From NCBI GenBank assembly GCA_002506425.1, contig DAXO01000085.1:1244-14291 (forward strand): a stretch of DNA of 13,048 nucleotides, given 5' to 3'. This stretch comes from Methanomassiliicoccaceae archaeon UBA480 (lineage in GTDB: Archaea; Thermoplasmatota; Thermoplasmata; Methanomassiliicoccales; Methanomethylophilaceae). The notes under the pieces are model-generated. The model was not told the DNA's origin. It was given only the letters and a program-made list of their open reading frames with translations, and did no database searches. This document shows, one piece after another, positions 1-5,360 of this stretch. The position numbers and the translations under genes were made by a program. Position 1 is the stretch's first letter. Every line of letters begins with the position of its first letter.

Positions 1-1319
1 CCCTTGTAGACGGTTCCGGTGGTTCCGTCGACGGTGACCTCCATGCCGTCCTTCAGGATCTCGGTGGAGTTCCCGGTTCCTACGACGCAGGGGGTCCCGA
101 GCTCCCTGGAGATGATGGCGGCGTGGCAGGTCATGCCTCCCTCGTCGGTGACGATCCCGGCGGCCCTGCTCATGGCGGGGACCATGTCGGGCATGGTCAT
201 CTTGGTGACGAGGATGTCGCCCTCCTTGATCGTGTCGAGGCTCATGTTGATGTCGTAGATGACGACCCTGCCGGTGGCCAGCCCGGGGCTGGCTCCGAGA
301 CCGCTGGCGAGGATGTCCTCGCTGGAGGCCGAGGATCCGACCGATTCGTTGGTGGCGGAGTTCCCGGTGGCGGTGATGGGCCTGGCCTGGACGATGTAGA
401 CCTTGTCGTCCTCGATGCACCACTCCATGTCCATGGGCTTCTCGTAGTGGATCTCGATCTGCCTTCCGATCTCGGCGATCTCCTGGACGCGGGAGTCGGG
501 GATCTTCTGAGCCTTCACGAGGTTCTTCGGGATGTCCTCCTTCTCGACGCCTCCGTTCTTTCCGCGGATGTACTTCCATGTCTGCGTGGAGATCCTCTTC
601 TTGATGATCTCCATCTTCTGCTTGTCGACGACGTAGGTGTCGGGGGTGACCTCTCCTCCGACGATCGCCTCTCCGAGGCCGTAGCCGCCCTCGATGACGA
701 TCTGCTTGGCCCCGCTGTTGGGGTCGACGGTGAACATGATTCCGGAGAACTCGGAGTTGACCATCCTCTGCACGACGACGGCGAGCTTGACGTCGCTGTG
801 GGAGTAGCCCTGCTTCTCGCGGTACGCGATGGCCCTGGCTGTGAAGAGGGATGACCAGCATTTCCTGATCTTGTCGAAGAGGTCCTCCTCGTCCTTGACG
901 TTGAGGTAGGTCTCCTGCTGCCCGGCGAAGCTGGCGTCGGGCAGGTCCTCGGCGGTGGCGCTGGACCTGACGGCGACGAAGCCGACCTTCCCCTTGGGGA
1001 CGAGGAGCCTGTATCTGGAGGAGATCTCCTTCTTCAGGTCCTCGGGGATGGCGCACTTCTCGAAGATCTCCCTGATCTCGGCCGAGGCCTGGGCGAGGCT
1101 GTCGTCCGAGCTCCTGTCGATGCTCTCCAGCTTCTTCTCGATCTTGGGCATCAGCTTGCCGCTGGTGACGAAGTAGTCGTAGGACTCCGTGGTGAGGACG
1201 AACGCCTCCGGGACGGGGAATCCTGCGTTGGTGAGTTCGCCCAGGTTGGCTCCCTTACCTCCCACTATCGGTACATCTTCGACGTGCAGTTCGTTTACAT
1301 CCACAATTTTTCTGTCCAT
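1..1319 (-). CDS. ppsA: Phosphoenolpyruvate synthase, 5' part (C-terminus outside window)
   Basis: Converts pyruvate + ATP + water to PEP + AMP + phosphate, the entry to gluconeogenesis. The gene reads leftward from ATG 1319-1317 and is open to the window edge, giving about 439 residues; bacterial PpsA is about 790, so the C-terminal PEP/pyruvate-binding barrel lies outside. Visible features: the N-terminal nucleotide-binding domain with GGKGANLGE (residues 20-28), the VRSSATAEDLPDASFAGQQ block, and the swivelling phosphohistidine domain with GGMTCHAAII, whose catalytic His is residue 399 (codon at 123-125). The TATA-like box at 1393-1400 predicts a leader of about 50 nt, unlike most genes here. 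GGGG at 1328-1331 is a weak ribosome site, and a perfect palindrome GGGAATTCCC (1321-1330) abuts the start codon. It diverges from the por operon, whose product is its substrate. Pyruvate phosphate dikinase is the alternative, but the start and motifs fit PpsA better. Confidence 0.93.
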   Translation of the reverse strand, partial: MDRKIVDVNELHVEDVPIVGGKGANLGELTNAGFPVPEAFVLTTESYDYFVTSGKLMPKIEKKLESIDRSSDDSLAQASAEIREIFEKCAIPEDLKKEISSRYRLLVPKGKVGFVAVRSSATAEDLPDASFAGQQETYLNVKDEEDLFDKIRKCWSSLFTARAIAYREKQGYSHSDVKLAVVVQRMVNSEFSGIMFTVDPNSGAKQIVIEGGYGLGEAIVGGEVTPDTYVVDKQKMEIIKKRISTQTWKYIRGKNGGVEKEDIPKNLVKAQKIPDSRVQEIAEIGRQIEIHYEKPMDMEWCIEDDKVYIVQARPITATGNSATNESVGSSASSEDILASGLGASPGLATGRVVIYDINMSLDTIKEGDILVTKMTMPDMVPAMSRAAGIVTDEGGMTCHAAIISRELGTPCVVGTGNSTEILKDGMEVTVDGTTGTVYK

Positions 1320-1392
1320 TGGGAATTCCCCGTGTCCTGCAAGCGGTTTGATTCGGCAACTTGTGCCAACTGTCTCTCGGTAGTGTTTGACG

Positions 1393-1400
1393 TTTTAAAT
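1393..1400 (-). promoter_or_regulatory. TATA box of ppsA
   Basis: ATTTAAAA on the minus strand. Counting about 26 nt from its centre puts the transcript start near 1370, giving a 5' leader of about 50 nt before ATG 1319. No closer TATA-like sequence is visible. The box could also work rightward (TTTTAAAT), with a start near 1423. Confidence 0.55.
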
Positions 1401-1450
1401 GCTTTGCATGATATGAGGCTCCGTTTCGCAATAGGTTCCTTTTAGACGGC

Positions 1451-1504
1451 GGACCGGCCTCTGCGCGAGCCGTCGGAAGGCTCCGATGCCGGGCCATCCG
1501 GTCC
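1451..1504. other. Structured GC-rich element in the ppsA/por intergenic region
   Basis: GGACCGG (1451-1457) pairs perfectly with CCGGTCC (1498-1504). Inside it, GAGCC pairs with GGCTC as a hairpin, and an alternative TCGGA/TCCGA hairpin overlaps it. The 54-nt span is too short for a tRNA and shows no T-arm. It lies upstream of both predicted start sites. It could be a small RNA, a remnant of one, or a DNA structure. The strand is unknown. Confidence 0.3.
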
Positions 1505-1530
1505 ATCAGGGATCGCAAGTTTGCGTATTA

Positions 1531-1566
1531 CGTAGGAATTTCTACGATATACGTAGAATTACTACG
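1531..1566. promoter_or_regulatory. Array of four phased CGTAG/CTACG half-sites (candidate operator)
   Basis: CGTAG 1531-1535, CTACG 1542-1546, CGTAG 1552-1556 and CTACG 1562-1566 alternate in orientation. They start 11, 10 and 10 bp apart, so all four lie on one face of the helix. The array lies about 67 bp upstream of the por TATA box and about 130 bp from the ppsA TATA box, in an A+T-rich stretch. A protein binding there could act on one or both divergent units. I do not recognise the motif. Confidence 0.6.
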
Positions 1567-1632
1567 ATTTCAATCAAAAAATCATCTCAAATATTCTCCA
1601 TTCCTTAATTCGGACCGCGCTTATTACGAAGG

Positions 1633-1640
1633 CTTTAAAA
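1633..1640 (+). promoter_or_regulatory. TATA box of the por operon
   Basis: CTTTAAAA preceded by a BRE-like CGAAGG. Its centre is 26.5 nt before GTG 1663, which predicts a leaderless or nearly leaderless porG message. Confidence 0.75.
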
Positions 1641-1662
1641 CATCATTCCTATACGGAGACTC

Positions 1663-2229
1663 GTGGTACCAATGCACATGGAACTATGTTGGCACGGAAG
1701 AGGAGGACAGGGACTCGTCACGGCGAACGAGATCCTGGCCGAGACCGCCATTGCCGCAGGCAAGTACGTCAAGGCGTTCCCCGAATTCGGACCTGAGAGG
1801 ATGGGCGCGCCCATCAGGGGATTCACGAGGATCTCCGACCAGCCCATAAGGGTCCACAGCCAGGTGTACGAGCCCGACATCGTCGTCATCATGGACGGGA
1901 CGCTTGTCGGGAAGGTCGATGTGACCCGCGGTCTGAAGAAGGACTCCGTCATCGTCGCCAACTATTCCGGATCGCCTTCCGAGCTCCAGGATGCGCTGGG
2001 GACCGATGCGGTCTGCCGCACCCTCGATGCGAACAGGATCGCGATCGACGAGATCGGCAAGCCCATGGTCAACACGGTCATGCTGGGCGCCCTCATCAAG
2101 GCGAGCCCCATAATTCCCTACGACATGCTCGAGGACCAGATCACCACCAAGTTCACAGGGAAGCTGGCCGACAAGATCATCGTCAAGAACCTCTCGGCTC
2201 TCAAGAGAGGATACAACGAGGTGCAGTGA
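1663..2229 (+). CDS. porG: Pyruvate:ferredoxin oxidoreductase, gamma subunit
   Basis: Gamma subunit of the four-subunit archaeal POR, which interconverts pyruvate + CoA with acetyl-CoA + CO2 using ferredoxin. The family signature WHGRGGQG lies near the N-terminus, followed by the FPEFGPERMGAPIRGFTRIS block typical of the POR gamma domain; about 188 aa is a normal length. Start choice is uncertain. GTG 1663 sits 26.5 nt after the TATA centre, like other first genes here, while ATG 1672 and ATG 1678 give ends closer to typical family members (MELCWHGRGGQG). GGAG at 1655-1658 is only 4 nt before the GTG. First gene of porGDAB; one base separates its stop from porD. Whole-operon context and PorA motifs favour pyruvate over other 2-oxoacids. 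Confidence 0.93.
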   Translation: MVPMHMELCWHGRGGQGLVTANEILAETAIAAGKYVKAFPEFGPERMGAPIRGFTRISDQPIRVHSQVYEPDIVVIMDGTLVGKVDVTRGLKKDSVIVANYSGSPSELQDALGTDAVCRTLDANRIAIDEIGKPMVNTVMLGALIKASPIIPYDMLEDQITTKFTGKLADKIIVKNLSALKRGYNEVQ

Positions 2230-2230
2230 C

Positions 2231-2506
2231 ATGGCAATGGCAAACATCAAGGATCTCGTCATAGGCGGCAGGATAATCAAGCCCGGATCCTCGGAGAACT
2301 TCGCTACCGGGGACTGGAGAAGCTACGTGCCCGTGGTCGACCAGGACAAGTGCATCGACTGCTACACGTGCTGGATCTACTGCCCCGACAACAGCATAGT
2401 GTTCAGGGACGACAAGATGTCCGGCATCAAGATGAGCCACTGCAAGGGCTGCGGCATCTGCGCCAGGGTCTGCCCCAAGAACGCGATAACGATGAAGGAG
2501 GAGTGA
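2231..2506 (+). CDS. porD: Pyruvate:ferredoxin oxidoreductase, delta (ferredoxin-like) subunit
   Basis: Small electron-transfer subunit of POR, 91 aa. It carries two 4Fe-4S clusters: Cys41-x2-Cys44-x2-Cys47-x3-Cys51-Pro and Cys71-x2-Cys74-x2-Cys77-x3-Cys81-Pro. These clusters pass electrons from the thiamine site in PorB to external ferredoxin. About 40 residues precede the first cluster, containing the GDWRSYVPVVDQDKC stretch common in PorD proteins. A Shine-Dalgarno GAGGTG (2218-2223) overlaps the end of porG and lies 7 nt before ATG 2231; a second ATG at 2237 is a weaker choice. The gene is translationally close to both neighbours: 1 nt after porG and 2 nt before porA. Confidence 0.95.
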   Translation: MAMANIKDLVIGGRIIKPGSSENFATGDWRSYVPVVDQDKCIDCYTCWIYCPDNSIVFRDDKMSGIKMSHCKGCGICARVCPKNAITMKEE

Positions 2507-2508
2507 AG

Positions 2509-3672
2509 ATGGGACACGACATCGGTATAAACGGAGACAACGCGGTCGCACTCGCGTGGAAGCAGATCGACCCCGACGTGTGCGCGGCGTACCCCATCAC
2601 GCCCCAGACCATCATCGTCGAGAAGTTCGCCGAGTACGTGGCCAACGGAGAGGTCTCGACGGAGTTCGTCTGCGTGGAGTCCGAGCACTCCGCCCTCACT
2701 CTGTGCACGTCCTCGTCCTCCGCCGGAGCCAGGACCTTCACGGCCACCGCATCCCAGGGTCTGGCCTACATGTGGGAGATGCTCCCCATCGCATCCGCGA
2801 TGCGCGTCCCCCTCATAATGGCTGTAGCCAACAGGGCCATCAGCGGACCTATCAACATCAACAACGACCACGGAGACGCCATGTCCGCCCGCGACACCGG
2901 ATGGATCCAGCTGTTCTCCGAGAACGTCCAGCAGGCGTACGACAACTCGATCATCGCACCCCGCATAGCGGAGCACCGCGATGTGCAGCTGCCCTGCATC
3001 GTCAACCTGGACGGATTCATACTCACCCACGCCATCGAGAGGATGACCATGATCGACACCTCCGACGTGAAGGCCTTCGTCGGAGAGTTCGAGCCCCTGT
3101 ACCCTCTGCTCGACACCAAGCACCCCGTCTCCCACGGCAACATGGACGGTCCCGACTTCTACTACCCCCACAAGGTGCAGCTGGAGGTCGCGATGAAGAA
3201 GGCCCTGGAGGTCGCGGAGGACGTCTTCAAGGAGTTCGCCGAGCTGACCGGAAGGGAGTACCACCTCGTCGACGAGTACAGGTGCGACGACGCGGAGTAC
3301 GTCGCTGTCATCCTCGGCTCGTCCTACGGAACCATGAAGGAGACCGTCGACGAGCTCAGGGATATGGGGATCAAGGCGGGATGCTGCATGCCCCACGTCT
3401 ACAGGCCGTGGCCCGAGGAGGCCCTCGCCAAGGTCCTCAAGGGCAAGAAGGCCGTCGCGGTCTTCGACAAGCACCTCAGCGTCGGAGCATACGGCCCGAT
3501 GTTCCCCGAGGTCGTCACCGCCGCCACTATCAACACGGAGATGCCCAAGATGTACAACGTGATCTACGGACTGGGAGGAGCCGACGCCACGGTCGCCGGA
3601 TTCAAGAAGATGATGGAGGCGGTCGCATCCGGCGAAGCCCAGCGCCTCACCTATCTGGGGGTGAAGGTTTGA
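2509..3672 (+). CDS. porA: Pyruvate:ferredoxin oxidoreductase, alpha subunit
   Basis: Alpha subunit of POR, 387 aa, the usual length. Visible motifs are YPITPQT (28-34), ESEHSA (57-62), the ATASQGL stretch near 79-85, and NRAISGP (108-114). By analogy with structurally studied PFOR, the Thr of YPIT and the Arg of NRA contact the pyruvate carboxylate, and the Glu of ESEH helps thiamine activation. This supports pyruvate as substrate. The C-terminal domain (from about 255) has the VILGSSYGT...VYRPWPEE pattern expected for the family. The reading frame is open further upstream, but ATG 2509 is chosen because it has a strong Shine-Dalgarno (GGAGG 2497-2501, 7 nt spacing) and matches the family N-terminus (MGHDIGINGDNAVA). 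Its stop overlaps the porB start in TTGA. Confidence 0.96.
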   Translation: MGHDIGINGDNAVALAWKQIDPDVCAAYPITPQTIIVEKFAEYVANGEVSTEFVCVESEHSALTLCTSSSSAGARTFTATASQGLAYMWEMLPIASAMRVPLIMAVANRAISGPININNDHGDAMSARDTGWIQLFSENVQQAYDNSIIAPRIAEHRDVQLPCIVNLDGFILTHAIERMTMIDTSDVKAFVGEFEPLYPLLDTKHPVSHGNMDGPDFYYPHKVQLEVAMKKALEVAEDVFKEFAELTGREYHLVDEYRCDDAEYVAVILGSSYGTMKETVDELRDMGIKAGCCMPHVYRPWPEEALAKVLKGKKAVAVFDKHLSVGAYGPMFPEVVTAATINTEMPKMYNVIYGLGGADATVAGFKKMMEAVASGEAQRLTYLGVKV

Positions 3673-4616
3673 CCTCCCTCTCGCTCAAGGAGCTGAACAA
3701 GCTTCCCGTGAGGCTCGCCAGCGGTCACAGGCTGTGCGCCGGATGCGCGGAGTCCGTCATCGCGAAGCAGATCCTCATGGGGACGTCCGACGAGGTCGCC
3801 GTCTCCCTGTCCACCGGATGCATAGAGGTCTCCACCACCGTGTTCCCCTACACGTCCTGGAACACGCCCTACATCCACACCGCCTTCGGCAACGGAGCCG
3901 CCACCTGCGCCGGTCTCGAGACCGCCTACAAGGCTCTGAAGAAGAAGGGCAAGATCAACGAGGAGATCAAGTTCGTCAACTTCGCCGGAGACGGAGCCAC
4001 ATATGACATCGGACTCCAGGCCCTGTCCGGAGCCATGGAGAGGGGACACCACATGATGTACGTGTGCCTGAACAACGAGGCCTACATGAACACCGGAATC
4101 CAGAGGTCCTCCGCGACCACCCTGGGCGCGTCCACCACCACCTCCTGGGCGGGAACCGTCCAGCCCGGCAAGAAGGAGTTCTCCAAGGATATGACGGCCA
4201 TCATGGTGGCCCACGAGATCCCCTATGTCGCCCAGGTATCTCCCCACAACTGGAGGGACACCGTGACCAAGGCCTCCAAGGGATTCGAGGCCAACGGCCC
4301 CGCGTTCATCAACGCGATCTCCCCCTGCCCCCGCGGATGGAGGTTCCCGTCCGACAGGACGATCGAGATGGCCAAGCTGGCCGTCGAGACCTGCGTCTGG
4401 CCCCTCTTCGAGGTCGTCGACGGGAAGTACTCTCTCACGGCCGAGAGCGCGAGGATCGCCGACGGAAAGGCGGAGAAGAAGCCGATCACCGAGTGGCTGT
4501 CCGCCCAGGGCAGGTTCAAGCACCTCATGCAGGAGAAGTGGGAGCCCGTCGTCGAGGCCTACCAGAACGAGGTCGACAAGCGCTGGGAGAGGCTCATAAA
4601 GCTGACGAACCTCTGA
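3669..4616 (+). CDS. porB: Pyruvate:ferredoxin oxidoreductase, beta subunit (TTG start)
   Basis: Thiamine diphosphate-binding catalytic subunit of POR, 315 aa. The TPP motif runs from GDG (107-109) to NN (135-136). Cys23, Cys26, Cys51 and Cys220 match the four ligands of the 4Fe-4S cluster in PorB proteins. SGHRLCAGC and GIQRSSATT are family blocks. There is no suitable ATG near the N-terminus. TTG 3669 overlaps the porA stop as TTGA and is preceded by GGGGTGA (3658-3664), so translational coupling to porA is likely; GTG 3708 would cut into the conserved N-terminus. Last gene of the operon, followed by two hairpins. Confidence 0.95.
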   Translation: MTSLSLKELNKLPVRLASGHRLCAGCAESVIAKQILMGTSDEVAVSLSTGCIEVSTTVFPYTSWNTPYIHTAFGNGAATCAGLETAYKALKKKGKINEEIKFVNFAGDGATYDIGLQALSGAMERGHHMMYVCLNNEAYMNTGIQRSSATTLGASTTTSWAGTVQPGKKEFSKDMTAIMVAHEIPYVAQVSPHNWRDTVTKASKGFEANGPAFINAISPCPRGWRFPSDRTIEMAKLAVETCVWPLFEVVDGKYSLTAESARIADGKAEKKPITEWLSAQGRFKHLMQEKWEPVVEAYQNEVDKRWERLIKLTNL

Positions 4617-4620
4617 AACC

Positions 4621-4642
4621 GGACGGGGCTGCGGCCCTGTCC
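4621..4642 (+). terminator. Hairpin 1 after porB
   Basis: GGACGGGGC (4621-4629) pairs with GCCCTGTCC (4634-4642) around a TGCG loop: 9 bp with one G-T pair. It starts 4 nt after the porB stop. No T-run follows directly; it is the first of a tandem pair. Confidence 0.6.
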
Positions 4643-4647
4643 ATTCC

Positions 4648-4680
4648 AGGACGGGCGCGTCCCGTCCTTTCTCTCTTCAT
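4648..4680 (+). terminator. Hairpin 2 after porB with T-rich tail
   Basis: AGGACGGG (4648-4655) pairs with CCCGTCCT (4661-4668), 8 perfect bp. It is followed by a pyrimidine-rich stretch (TTTCTCTCTTC). This is the more convincing end point for the por transcript. Its GGACGGG arm repeats that of hairpin 1, so the two can swap partners. Confidence 0.65.
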
Positions 4681-4950
4681 TTTCCGGCTTCCCCGCGGGG
4701 AACGTTCTCAGTCTTCAGGGACCGCTGTTCCGTTGCGTGCCGTTGACAGGCCGTTGGAGGCATCATGTCTTCGGAACGTGCACAAGCAAGGGTTGAACGC
4801 ATACGTCGATTCACGAGCCTTCTGGAGGGCATTGCGTGGGAATCAGGCATCGACAATGCCGAATTCCGCATATCGCAGGTCCAGAGATCGGATGTGGCTC
4901 GAATGGAACTACGGATTCCGAGAAGAGCAAGGCTGAACGAAGTGAATGGT
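4681..4950. other. Non-coding gap between por operon and 5S rRNA
   Basis: Nothing convincing is seen here. A 72-codon rightward frame opens at ATG 4765 behind a good GGAGG (4756-4760). However, its protein is Arg-rich and unrecognisable, and it runs through the 5S terminator into the 3' end of the 5S gene. Neither strand shows a tRNA. Confidence 0.4.
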
Positions 4951-4973
4951 AAAATCCCAGGCAGAGCCTGGGA
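4951..4973 (-). terminator. Intrinsic terminator of the 5S rRNA gene
   Basis: On the minus strand, TCCCAGGC and GCCTGGGA form a perfect 8-bp stem with a TCT loop (4955-4973). TTTT (4951-4954) follows directly. It starts about 5 nt after the predicted 3' end of 5S rRNA. Confidence 0.8.
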
Positions 4974-4977
4974 AAGT

Positions 4978-5101
4978 GGCTGACAGCGTGTCTGAGTTCC
5001 CGTACGCTTGCGCAGTACAGTACAGACAGATACGCGGGCGGACTTCACTTCCGGGTTCGGGAAGGGACCGGGTGTTTCCCCGCCGCTTTGGCCGTCATAC
5101 C
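4978..5101 (-). rRNA. rrf: 5S ribosomal RNA (solitary gene)
   Basis: The minus strand reads as an archaeal 5S rRNA of about 124 nt. It has the GACGGCCAAAGCGGCGGGGA 5' part, the CCCGAACCCGGAAGTGAAG helix II/III region, and a GTACTG...GGGAAC pair typical of loop E and helix IV. Helix I is visible: TGACGGC (5091-5097) pairs with GCTGTCA (4981-4987), and outer GGT/GCC pairing is possible beyond a bulged A. A TATA box at 5123-5130 places the transcript start at about 5100, and a hairpin plus TTTT ends it. No 16S or 23S sequence is adjacent, so the gene is transcribed alone, as in Thermoplasmata. Exact ends are uncertain by a few bases; the identification itself is strong. Confidence 0.94.
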
Positions 5102-5122
5102 GAAACATGGGATATCTGCAAA

Positions 5123-5130
5123 CTATTTAA
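5123..5130 (-). promoter_or_regulatory. TATA box of the 5S rRNA gene
   Basis: TTAAATAG on the minus strand, preceded by a BRE-like CGAAAT. Its centre lies 26 nt before the predicted 5S 5' end. Confidence 0.75.
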
Positions 5131-5242
5131 TGATTTCGGTTAAGTCGATTTAGGAACTTCGTAAACGTTAGTATTTCCGCCATTTTCGCTCATGCACTAA
5201 ACATATAGTCCGTTGACCAGAGGGTCCTCCGTACTTTCTCTG

Positions 5243-5337
5243 ATGTCGATCCGGATTCTCCGGCGTTGGATTTCACTGCGGATACAATCTATCTCGATGG
5301 CATTCGGGTTCAGGAAGGAGGAGAATCCGATCGACAT
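5243..5337. repeat. Long inverted repeat downstream of the AlbA_2 gene
   Basis: The left arm ATGTCGATC-c-GGATTCTCC (5243-5261) is the inverse of the right arm GGAGAATCCGATCGACAT (5320-5337). The match is 18 bp with a single bulged base, around a 58-nt loop. The left arm also contains a small hairpin of its own (CCGGA-TTC-TCCGG, 5251-5263). It begins 23 nt after the AlbA_2 stop, so in that transcript it would form a large 3' stem-loop. A terminator, an mRNA 3' structure or a remnant of a small inverted-repeat element are all possible. The rest of 5131-5360 holds no gene I can support. Confidence 0.55.
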
Positions 5338-5360
5338 GTGCCTGTTCCGCAATGGCAGAC

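Noticed and set aside
123..854. Long rightward ORF opposite ppsA
   Set aside because: Asp/Gly/Val/Leu-rich shadow of the high-G+C ppsA gene on the other strand, whose motifs are intact.
1451..1504. Possible tRNA, because of a perfect 7-bp acceptor-like stem
   Set aside because: Only 54 nt in total, with no T-arm GTTCRA motif and no anticodon arm of proper size on either strand.
2350..2508. Upstream extension of the porA frame
   Set aside because: It overlaps the porD cluster-binding region in another frame. The strong Shine-Dalgarno and family N-terminus support ATG 2509.
4765..4983. 72-codon rightward ORF behind a good GGAGG
   Set aside because: The protein matches nothing I know and is Arg-rich. 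It runs through the 5S rRNA terminator into the 3' end of the 5S gene on the other strand. The Shine-Dalgarno is the only support.
4677..5108. 143-codon leftward ORF
   Set aside because: Its first third is the 5S rRNA gene itself. Composition (Ser/Arg/Pro-rich) is not protein-like.
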